A DNA stretch of 11,536 nt from a bacterium (GTDB lineage: Bacteria > Patescibacteriota > Minisyncoccia > Moranbacterales > UBA2206): the NCBI GenBank assembly GCA_021779205.1, contig JAJYBE010000024.1:1-11536 (forward strand), read 5' to 3'. Under the pieces are notes generated by a model, which was given only the letters and a program-made list of their open reading frames with translations, had not been told where the DNA came from and ran no database searches. Position numbers and translations under genes: made by a program. This document shows, piece after piece, positions 5,887 through 11,536 of this stretch. Positions within the stretch are counted from its first letter, which is position 1; each line of letters opens with the position of its first letter.

Positions 5887-6771
5887 TTATCCTGTAATTA
5901 TTTTGGAAATTTGTTGGATGGCAATGAGTGAAATCAGCGCAATTGAAATTCCGATGATTGCCCATTTTGCCATATTTTTTCCTGCGGTAGTTTGTTTTTC
6001 GTCGCCATAGGATGTCATATACATTCCGCCGGCGATTACTAGACTGATTGTAGCAATAATTCCCAACATTGACAAGAGGAAGTTTAGGATATTGGTGGCA
6101 ATTTGTCCGATTGACAAAGCGCTTTCTGTTCCGGACAGATTGGATCCCATAATCAGTTGAACTTGTTTGAGAAATGTGGGAGCGGCGATCACAATGGCAA
6201 AACCAATCACGGAAAATAACCAGCAATCTTTGGCGCGCTTAACCATACCGGGATTTCCTCCTGAAAGCATATAGAGAATGCCTCCGATTACAATAAAAAT
6301 TATCGCCAGTGTTACAACGAATCCTTTAAGCGCGGTGAGCAATGCCGTGAGAAAGCCATTAATATCGCTAAAAGAAGCCGGGTTGGTAAATGATACGGAT
6401 GTTGTTGTGGAGCTGGATCCGCCACTGCTATCGGAATATTGCGGGCAAGTGGATATGGATGAGCAAGCGTTAGCGTTTGGCGTGCCCCCGGTGCAGTCAG
6501 CTGCTGTCGTGTAGTCTTTGCATTTTGAAGGATCGCCTTTATTCACACAACATTTATAAGTGTCAGTTGTTGTAGTGGCGCAACCATCTTTGGTTGCATT
6601 GCAACCTTTTGCACATTCTTGCCCAATGCCAGTACAGCCATCATTTGACGATTCGCATGTTGAATTAAGCGCATTATAGCAATAGCTTGTTTTTGCAAAA
6701 ACGCTATCGATTTTGATGAAAAAAAATAGAACAAATAATATCAAACCCAGAAAATATTTTTTATTTTGCAT
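5887..6771 (-). CDS. Double-module pilin-like protein with twelve-cysteine N-terminal domain
   Basis: The 294-residue precursor has a signal peptide (hydrophobic 7-20, cleavage after VFA at 26), a cysteine-rich region with twelve Cys between 31 and 109 (31, 39, 46, 53, 57, 64, 74, 75, 84, 93, 103, 109), a Ser/Thr/Gly-rich linker (113-135), and two successive pilin-like modules. Module A spans about 138-210 (ALLTALKGFVVTLAIIF, IGGILYMLSGG, turn VKRAKD, FSVIGFAIVIAAP). Module B spans about 220-294 (TNILNFLLSMLGIIA, IAGGMYMTSYGDEK, AGKNM, AIIGISIALISLIAI). Module B resembles the single-module neighbours more than module A does. The protein would have four membrane helices with the Cys-rich part outside the cell. 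No SD is visible. It is 14 bases downstream of the solute-binding protein gene. A tandem fusion of two pilin-type modules is unusual; a base or initiator subunit is one possible role. Confidence 0.85.
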   Translation of the reverse strand: MQNKKYFLGLILFVLFFFIKIDSVFAKTSYCYNALNSTCESSNDGCTGIGQECAKGCNATKDGCATTTTDTYKCCVNKGDPSKCKDYTTAADCTGGTPNANACSSISTCPQYSDSSGGSSSTTTSVSFTNPASFSDINGFLTALLTALKGFVVTLAIIFIVIGGILYMLSGGNPGMVKRAKDCWLFSVIGFAIVIAAPTFLKQVQLIMGSNLSGTESALSIGQIATNILNFLLSMLGIIATISLVIAGGMYMTSYGDEKQTTAGKNMAKWAIIGISIALISLIAIQQISKIITG

Positions 6772-6785
6772 TTTGATTTAGCTAG

Positions 6786-8165
6786 TTAATGATTTATTTT
6801 ATTTATTGCCTTGGAAAGTGCATCGGAAGTTCCCGCGAGACCCTTATTGATTGAATCAATCATTTCCGCGAAAGTCGTTTCCAAATAGGTCGGATTGCTT
6901 GTTGGAAAATCTTTGGCAATTAGGTTGCCCTGGGCGAATGCTCCCAGGTTGACATCGCTTTTTTGCTTTTCAAGCAAATCTCTCCGCGCGGCCGGCTGGT
7001 TGGTTTTTTTTAGATAATCATCTGCCGGATCGAAATTGGGATCATATCGCTTTCCCAGACCGCCGGATTGAGCGGATGAGTTTGCTTGAGATTGGGTTTT
7101 TTTGGTTGTGAGGTAGGTTAAAAATTTCCAAGCTTCTTTAATGCGCAGATCATTGGAAACCGGAATGGTGTTTCCGGCACCGCCGGTTGGGGTAACTTTA
7201 TTTTTTGCTACGGCAAATGCCCAATAATTGGCAAAGTTTGCTGTGTTTGAAGCGGAAAGTTGGGGGAGTGGAGCAATGGCAAAATTTAATTTAGGAGATT
7301 TGCTTTTGATGGCATCAATTTGCCAGGAATAATTCAACATCATTGCCAATGTTCCTTCGGAAAAAGCATCGATGGAATAGTGCAACGTTGGGTTCCATGT
7401 ATAGTTTGCCGAACCGGATTTTGCGAATTGTGTGTAAAAATTTAGAGCATTGACTGATTTCGAATCAAAACTCAAACTCATTTTTCCTTGAGAATCTGAT
7501 GATATTGTTGCGCCATTTTGGAACATTAACATATTTAAAATATCAGTCGAACGGTTGATATTATAGGCCGTGCCCATTGCCGCTCCGGATTGGATAATTT
7601 CCCCGAAGGAATTTATTTTAGTCATTTTTTGCGCATCGGCGGAAAAATCATCCCAAGTTGTCGGTGGAGCGACAATTCCGGAAGCATTGAATAGATCCTT
7701 GTTATAGTAAAGCGCCAGAGAATTGACGGTTAGCGGAACGGCAAAAATATCTCCTTTGGAAATGAAATCACTAGCACAAATATCAACAAAATTATTGCGG
7801 AATGTTTGTTCATTTAAAATTTCTTTGGGTGCGGGAGTGGTCTTATCGGAAAAACTGCTTAGCCAATCATTATGTATAAGAAAAATATCCGGTCCTTGTC
7901 CGGAAGCCATTGCCTCAATCAGATCATTTTGATAGGTATCAATGCGTTGTTTTTTATAGGTGATGGTTCCAATGTTGGGATTGAGTTTCCTATAGTTGTC
8001 GATTATCTCTTGATAGGCATCGGCATCATCAACCGGTCCCCAAATTTCCAGATTTACTTTATAGTTCGGAGTCGTTGTTTTTAAACCGCATCCGGAAGTA
8101 AATAAAAGAAAAAAAAGAATCATCGATCCGCTTAATATTTTTTTAATTTTTTTCAGCTTGCCCAT
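6786..8165 (-). CDS. Extracellular solute-binding lipoprotein, family 1 (carbohydrate ABC transporter type)
   Basis: The 459-residue protein has a lipoprotein signal (basic start, hydrophobic core, TSGC with lipidated Cys26) and the layout of SBP_bac_1 proteins, which bind sugars or oligosaccharides outside the membrane and deliver them to an ABC permease. Typical segments are LEIWGPVDD (39-47), GQGPDIFLIHNDWL (89-102), AVPLTVNSLALYYNKDLF (142-159), FSEGTLAMMLNYSW (268-281) and AWKFLTYLTTKKT (345-357). Length fits the family. The lipobox has Thr rather than Leu at -3. No permease or ATPase gene is nearby: the neighbours are a methyltransferase 11 bases upstream and the double pilin-like gene 14 bases downstream. 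It may serve a distant transporter, or be a surface binding protein in its own right. The substrate cannot be told. Confidence 0.9.
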   Translation of the reverse strand: MGKLKKIKKILSGSMILFFLLFTSGCGLKTTTPNYKVNLEIWGPVDDADAYQEIIDNYRKLNPNIGTITYKKQRIDTYQNDLIEAMASGQGPDIFLIHNDWLSSFSDKTTPAPKEILNEQTFRNNFVDICASDFISKGDIFAVPLTVNSLALYYNKDLFNASGIVAPPTTWDDFSADAQKMTKINSFGEIIQSGAAMGTAYNINRSTDILNMLMFQNGATISSDSQGKMSLSFDSKSVNALNFYTQFAKSGSANYTWNPTLHYSIDAFSEGTLAMMLNYSWQIDAIKSKSPKLNFAIAPLPQLSASNTANFANYWAFAVAKNKVTPTGGAGNTIPVSNDLRIKEAWKFLTYLTTKKTQSQANSSAQSGGLGKRYDPNFDPADDYLKKTNQPAARRDLLEKQKSDVNLGAFAQGNLIAKDFPTSNPTYLETTFAEMIDSINKGLAGTSDALSKAINKINH

Positions 8166-8176
8166 TGTTTATTTTT

Positions 8177-8731
8177 CTATTTTTCAAAAATTATTCCAAA
8201 ATGAAAGTCGCTGATTTTTATTTCTTTCACCACTGTCAATCCACTGTTTTGCGCTAACTCCGAAATTTTATTTTGAGAAATTCGCAATGCGTCATCCGGT
8301 CCGAATGAGGCATCTTTTTCATTCCATTCAATAATTAGAATTTTTCCACCCGGCTTTAAAACGCGCATCGCTTCGCGAATAATTATCTCTTTATTTTTAT
8401 TTTGAAAAAGCATGTTAACCAAAAAAATCCAATCCAAACTGTTTTCTTCCAACTTTGATCCATTGGCAGCTTCTAAATTAACTTTTTTAGTGATGATGTT
8501 GCTTAGTCCCAATAACTTTGCTTGCGATTCGATCGTTTCCAGTTTGTCAGTGAGAATATCCAAAGCATAGACGCGCCCGGTTTGTTTAATTTTTTCTGCC
8601 AATGGAAAGGTGAAATAGCCGGTTCCGCAACCAAAATCCGCAATGGACATTCCGGGGAGAATTTCCAATTCTGCAATGATTGCGCGCGGGTTGATAAATT
8701 TAACTCTAAACTCCGCTTTTTCTTCTTCCAT
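8177..8731 (-). CDS. Class I SAM-dependent methyltransferase (UbiE/Methyltransf_11-like)
   Basis: The 184-residue protein is a compact Rossmann-fold methyltransferase. Visible are motif I IADFGCGTGYF (30-40) for SAM binding, the acidic residue closing strand 2 in YALDIL (Asp58), the motif around NSLDWIFLVNMLF (97-109), and the post-motif RVLKPGGKILIIEW (123-136). The substrate is unknown; the closest general types are small-molecule methyltransferases of the UbiE/ArsM shape. No membrane segment or second domain is present. It is the first gene of the minus-strand cluster and is followed after 11 bases by the solute-binding protein. No SD precedes the ATG. Its link to the pilin genes may be only operonic. 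Confidence 0.88.
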   Translation of the reverse strand: MEEEKAEFRVKFINPRAIIAELEILPGMSIADFGCGTGYFTFPLAEKIKQTGRVYALDILTDKLETIESQAKLLGLSNIITKKVNLEAANGSKLEENSLDWIFLVNMLFQNKNKEIIIREAMRVLKPGGKILIIEWNEKDASFGPDDALRISQNKISELAQNSGLTVVKEIKISDFHFGIIFEK

Positions 8732-8760
8732 TTTTTTGTTAGTAATTTTTTATTATTTTC

Positions 8761-8789
8761 ATTTTACAACAAATCAGAAAAAGCAACAA
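8761..8789 (-). promoter_or_regulatory. Promoter of the methyltransferase/solute-binding/pilin cluster
   Basis: On the minus strand TTGTTG (8784-8789) and TAAAAT (8761-8766) are 17 bases apart. Transcription would start near 8754, about 23 bases before the methyltransferase ATG. The -35 region overlaps one arm of an inverted repeat shared with the divergent sigma-factor promoter. Confidence 0.6.
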
Positions 8790-8839
8790 GTTTTCGCACC
8801 CCCTTTTTTTTGTTACTTAAAAATTTAATTAGTTGCTTT
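8780..8839. repeat. 8-bp inverted repeat across two divergent promoters
   Basis: AAAGCAAC (8780-8787) and its exact complement GTTGCTTT (8832-8839) are separated by 44 bases. Each arm lies at the -35 region of one of the two divergent promoters, so each promoter reads GTTGCTTT in its own direction. It could be a shared operator or recognition element. Confidence 0.4.
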
Positions 8840-8862
8840 GTTATTTTTTTTTGTGATAAAAT
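8833..8862 (+). promoter_or_regulatory. Promoter of the ECF sigma-factor operon
   Basis: TTGCTT (8833-8838) and TAAAAT (8857-8862) are 18 bases apart, with TGA before the -10 box as an extended element. Transcription would start near 8869, leaving a very short leader before the ATG at 8880. This keeps open that the ATG at 8910 is the true start. Confidence 0.5.
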
Positions 8863-8879
8863 TAAAAAAAGGCGTATGT

Positions 8880-9482
8880 ATGATTGAGTTTGCAATTTTT
8901 TTTAAAAAAATGAATCTTCAAGAAGTAGAGGAAAAAAATGATGAAGAAGTTATAGCTCTTGTTCTTCGGGATAAGGAATTTTTTGGTATCTTGATAAGAC
9001 GATATGAATTCAAACTTACTAAATATGTGCGTCGAATTACAGGCGGAACTAAGGAGATGAATGAAGACATTGTCCAGAATATATTCATCAAAGCTTTCGT
9101 AAACATAAATAGCTTTCAAAAAGGTAAAAGCTTTGGAAGCTGGCTGTATGGAATCGCCCATAATGAGTGTATTGACAATTGGAGAAAATACAAAAAACAT
9201 GCCGGTAATATTTCCTTGGAGGGAAATGAGGAGTTGTTTGCAATCTTGGCTTCAGATGAGAATATTGAGCAATTGCTTATCAAAAAAGATCAAAAGGACA
9301 GTATTGGCAAAGCGCTAAAAAGGTTACCGATCAAATTTAGGGAAGTGCTGGTATTGAAATATTTGGAGGATAAAAGCTATGAAGAAGTGGGATATATTTT
9401 GAAAAAACCGGTTTCTACGGTGGGGACATTATTAAACAGAGCTAAAAAGCGATTTAAGAAAATTCTAAGTGAAAACAAATGA
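8880..9482 (+). CDS. ECF-type RNA polymerase sigma factor
   Basis: This 200-residue protein carries the two regions of extracytoplasmic-function sigma factors and lacks region 3. Sigma-2 spans about 33-105 (FGILIRRYEFKLTKYV, then the core-binding and -10 melting segment EDIVQNIFIKAFVNINSF, then GSWLYGIAHNECIDNWRKYK). Sigma-4 spans about 140-195 (ALKRLPIKFREVLVLKYLED, then the helix-turn-helix SYEEVGYILKKPVSTVGTLLNRAKKRFKK that reads the -35 element). The ATG at 8880 has an AAAGG seven bases upstream and is used here, but the next ATG at 8910 gives the family-typical start MNLQEVEEKNDEEV. The in-frame TTG at 8838 lies in the promoter and is rejected. The gene overlaps the next by ATGA, the usual arrangement for a sigma/anti-sigma pair. 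Confidence 0.92.
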   Translation: MIEFAIFFKKMNLQEVEEKNDEEVIALVLRDKEFFGILIRRYEFKLTKYVRRITGGTKEMNEDIVQNIFIKAFVNINSFQKGKSFGSWLYGIAHNECIDNWRKYKKHAGNISLEGNEELFAILASDENIEQLLIKKDQKDSIGKALKRLPIKFREVLVLKYLEDKSYEEVGYILKKPVSTVGTLLNRAKKRFKKILSENK

Positions 9483-10264
9483 GTCTGGATAAAAAAATTT
9501 TAGACAAAATCGAGAGAGAGAATCTTAAAATCAGGCCAAGATGGTTTTTTGCTGTGAAAAATTTTGTTTTTGGAATGGGCACATTTTCAACCAGCATCAT
9601 GGGTTCACTGTCCTTGGCTTTGCTTTTTGAAATAATGGCCAAACAGAAGGGAAATTTGGGTTGGCTGAATATTCCTTATCTGTATTTGATTTTATTGGGA
9701 GTTTTTTTGTTTTCAGGTTATCGGCTGATAACTAAAGTTGGTTCATTATATAAAATAAGGATTGTGCCAATGATAATCACATTGTTTTTTATTAGTTTAT
9801 CTTTTGGTTATTTAACTTTTGCTAGCGGAAAAGCAGAAAAAATAGAAAAAGAATTAGAAAAGATTCCGATTTATAATAAAATAGTGCCCATAACCAAAAA
9901 AACTTCACCGAAGTCTGATGAAAAATCCACATATCGTTATGAAAATATCGAAGAGTATAAGAAGGAAAAGGATAATGCTGAAAATTTAAATAGTAGTGGG
10001 GGAAATGATGATGATAATAATAATAAAGTAAATGATTCAAAGCTTGAATTGAAAAAGGAAAATAATAATAGTGAAAACACATCATTGGAAAAAATGCAAA
10101 ACGCCAACATTAACAAGAAAAATCAAACGGAAAGCGAAAAAGACGTGACTGTAAAAGCTTCCAGTGATAAAACTGTGCCCAAAGCGACCAAGGTGTCGGA
10201 TAAAAAAACAGATTCTCATAAAGACGCAGCTCCATCAAATGAGGACATATCAAATGAAGATTGA
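9479..10264 (+). CDS. Three-helix membrane protein with long charged tail, probable anti-sigma factor
   Basis: The 261-residue protein starts inside the sigma-factor stop codon (ATGA overlap), so the two are translationally coupled. This is the main reason to call it an anti-sigma factor. A short cytosolic-looking N-terminus (1-28, with KIRPRWFFAVKN) precedes three hydrophobic segments (about 29-53, 65-84, 95-115). The remaining 145 residues are a low-complexity hydrophilic tail rich in Lys, Glu, Asp, Asn and Ser. It lacks the zinc-binding HxxxCxxC motif of ZAS anti-sigmas. From my knowledge of CPR genomes, proteins with this N-terminal style and membrane layout often follow sigma factors, but I know of no experimental proof. 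The tail could be outside the cell as a sensor or inside as a sigma-holding arm; topology is undetermined. Confidence 0.8.
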   Translation: MSLDKKILDKIERENLKIRPRWFFAVKNFVFGMGTFSTSIMGSLSLALLFEIMAKQKGNLGWLNIPYLYLILLGVFLFSGYRLITKVGSLYKIRIVPMIITLFFISLSFGYLTFASGKAEKIEKELEKIPIYNKIVPITKKTSPKSDEKSTYRYENIEEYKKEKDNAENLNSSGGNDDDNNNKVNDSKLELKKENNNSENTSLEKMQNANINKKNQTESEKDVTVKASSDKTVPKATKVSDKKTDSHKDAAPSNEDISNED

Positions 10265-10267
10265 AAG

Positions 10268-10342
10268 TGAAATAATTAAGAAAACATCTGCGTATTCATA
10301 AACAGAAGTGAGAAGATTTCATATGAACCAACTTAATATAAT
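10268..10342 (+). promoter_or_regulatory. Possible promoter elements before the exported repeat protein
   Basis: The 94-base gap holds two weak candidates. One is a housekeeping-type -10 box TATAAT (10337-10342) without a convincing -35. The other is an ECF-like pair TGAAAT (10268-10273) and CGTAT (10291-10295), 17 bases apart, which could be read by the sigma factor encoded just upstream. Neither is firm, and cotranscription from the sigma promoter is also possible. Confidence 0.25.
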
Positions 10343-10358
10343 TTTTTAAAGCAAAAAT

Positions 10359-11513
10359 ATGCAAAAAGTGAAAAGAAACTTGCCCATGGTCGCCATCATT
10401 GGCATTTTATTCACAACTGGCGCTGTGTTTTCTCATGTTTCCAGCCAAATTAAACCGGGAATCCCGGTGGTTTTGGCTGACGAGGAAGGAAGTGCTGGAA
10501 ATATTAGTGAAGATAGCCATAGTGGTGATAGCCATAGCGCTAATAATGAGGAAAGTAGCCATAACAGTTCTAGCGATAATCATAGCGCTAATAATGAAGG
10601 AAATAGCCATAGCAGTTCCAGTGATAATCATAGCAATAGTGATGAAAATAACCAGAATAATCAAAAAGATAAGCAGGCATCCGTCTCCAATACGATTAAA
10701 ACCAGCGAGAACGAAGATAAGACTATGCAAATTCAATCCAAGGAAGCGGATAATAGCCAGGGAAATAAGGAGCAAAGCGAAGTTGATAAACAAAGTGGAG
10801 ATAATAATGCTCAGGAGAATACTGCCGATATGACAAAGGAGGTATCTAAAATTGAGTCTAGAATTGCTCCATTGGCAACTTCTGACCCTAAAGCATTTGG
10901 AGCTTTTAATTCTTCGCTTTCAGAAATTCAGTCATTGATTGCTCAGCTGGGCGCCACTAAGGATCCGGTTCAAATTAAAACTCTTGACGATACTATTAAT
11001 GGTAAAATAGAAACATTAGACAAGATGGTGGAAGTGGCAGTTGAAAACAATAATCAAAAAGGCGATGAAAATGGCAATGAGGATGTGGCAAAACAATACA
11101 AAAACACCGTTGCCCAATTTGTGCACACCTTAAAAACTGTTAGTGAATCCGACACCCAAGAGGCTAAAGGCATTGGAGAGCAAGTAAAAGTAGTGGCTCA
11201 GGCTCAAAATGATTCACAAGCCAAAGTGGAAGAATCTATAAATAAAGTGGAAGGTCGAAGCGGGTTAGTGAAATTTCTTATTGGACCGAAATATGGAAGT
11301 ATTGCCGAGATCCAGGCCGCTATTGCAGAAAACCAAGCCAGAATCAAAGTGCTTATCAATTTAATGAATCAAGCAACTGATTCAGCGGTAAAATTGGTTT
11401 TGCAAGACCAAATCACTTCATTGAATCAACAAAATGCTAGATTGCAGACATTTGTAATAAACAGTGATTCGGGATTCAGCTTGTTTGGTTGGCTGGCAAA
11501 AATGTTTGCTTAA
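10359..11513 (+). CDS. Exported protein with 16-residue His/Ser/Asn repeats and helical C-terminal half
   Basis: I do not recognise a family for this 384-residue protein. It has an N-terminal signal sequence (basic MQKVKR, hydrophobic 9-24, possible cleavage near 25 or after VVLA at 40). Residues 45-155 are a hydrophilic, disordered-looking region rich in Ser, Asn, His, Asp, Glu and Gln, containing a 16-residue repeat (57-72, 73-88, degenerate from 89) with six His between 54 and 91. From about 157 to 365 it is predominantly helical with heptad-like spacing, probably coiled coil (IESRIAPLA, TLDDTINGKIETLDKMVEVA, IAENQARIKVLINLMNQA). The end GFSLFGWLAKMFA is a hydrophobic/amphipathic tail that could touch membrane. 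There are no cysteines. It follows the sigma/anti-sigma pair by 94 bases on the same strand, so it is a likely target or partner of that regulon. No SD precedes the ATG. Confidence 0.85.
   Translation: MQKVKRNLPMVAIIGILFTTGAVFSHVSSQIKPGIPVVLADEEGSAGNISEDSHSGDSHSANNEESSHNSSSDNHSANNEGNSHSSSSDNHSNSDENNQNNQKDKQASVSNTIKTSENEDKTMQIQSKEADNSQGNKEQSEVDKQSGDNNAQENTADMTKEVSKIESRIAPLATSDPKAFGAFNSSLSEIQSLIAQLGATKDPVQIKTLDDTINGKIETLDKMVEVAVENNNQKGDENGNEDVAKQYKNTVAQFVHTLKTVSESDTQEAKGIGEQVKVVAQAQNDSQAKVEESINKVEGRSGLVKFLIGPKYGSIAEIQAAIAENQARIKVLINLMNQATDSAVKLVLQDQITSLNQQNARLQTFVINSDSGFSLFGWLAKMFA
10527..10670 (+). repeat. 48-bp tandem repeat encoding 16 residues (two full copies and a degenerate third)
   Basis: Copy 1 (10527-10574) encodes DSHSANNEESSHNSSS. 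Copy 2 (10575-10622) encodes DNHSANNEGNSHSSSS and matches copy 1 at roughly four-fifths of bases. A third starts with DNHS at 10623 and decays into Asn/Asp/Gln-rich sequence. A partial copy (EDSHSG) precedes the first. The period is a multiple of three, so unit gain or loss keeps the frame. Confidence 0.75.
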
Positions 11514-11536
11514 TTTGGCTTAGCGGGTAAACTAAA

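Noticed and set aside
4453..6771. A complete type IV secretion system
   Set aside because: Only pilin-like genes are present. No VirB4 ATPase, VirB6, coupling protein or relaxase is in the window.
8838..8840. TTG start for the ECF sigma factor
   Set aside because: It lies within the predicted -35 region and adds a non-family stretch to the N-terminus.
10500..10670. CRISPR-like array
   Set aside because: The repeats are contiguous without spacers, in frame, and lie inside a coding sequence.

Overview
The window reads like the chromosome of an AT-rich bacterium of the Candidate Phyla Radiation (Patescibacteria), most likely a Parcubacteria-type lineage. The clues are the AT-rich, lysine- and asparagine-heavy proteins, a cluster of small two-helix pilin-like proteins of the TrbC/VirB2-like type common in these genomes, tRNA genes without encoded CCA, and an ECF sigma factor followed by a membrane protein with the N-terminal K-I-x-P-R-W style seen next to CPR sigma factors. 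Several genes end at TGA in the expected place, so the standard bacterial code applies rather than code 25 of Gracilibacteria/Absconditabacteria. The taxonomic placement is inference.

Layout. (1) Bases 1-2233 (+) concern the cell wall: the 3' part of a class A penicillin-binding protein, a terminator, then a promoter and a secreted 3D-domain protein, closed by a bidirectional terminator. (2) Bases 2239-2456 (-) hold a tRNA-Cys(GCA)/tRNA-Leu(UAA) pair with its own promoter. (3) Bases 2515-4448 (+) hold a self-contained two-gene operon of unknown function: a soluble charged protein and a multi-pass membrane protein with an SH3-like extracytoplasmic domain. It has a good promoter, a hairpin at the 5' end of the RNA and a strong terminator, and looks richer in G+C than its surroundings. 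(4) Bases 4453-8789 (-) hold a long cluster: a methyltransferase, an orphan lipoprotein solute-binding protein, and four pilin-like genes carrying five copies of one two-helix module. One gene is a two-module fusion, and two genes carry cysteine-rich regions before the helices. (5) Bases 8833-11513 (+) hold an ECF sigma factor, an overlapping gene for a three-helix membrane protein (probable anti-sigma) with a long charged tail, and an exported protein with 16-residue His/Ser/Asn repeats and a helical C-terminal half.

Together the window is largely about the cell envelope: peptidoglycan synthesis and remodelling, a secreted or membrane-embedded pilin-like family, and an envelope-sensing sigma module. 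Regions 4 and 5 diverge from one intergenic stretch in which an 8-bp inverted repeat covers the -35 regions of both predicted promoters, which hints at joint control. No permease or ATPase for the solute-binding protein, and no VirB4/VirB6-like partner for the pilins, is present here. No CRISPR array, insertion sequence, rRNA or phage gene was seen. No gene-free stretch exceeds 300 bases.
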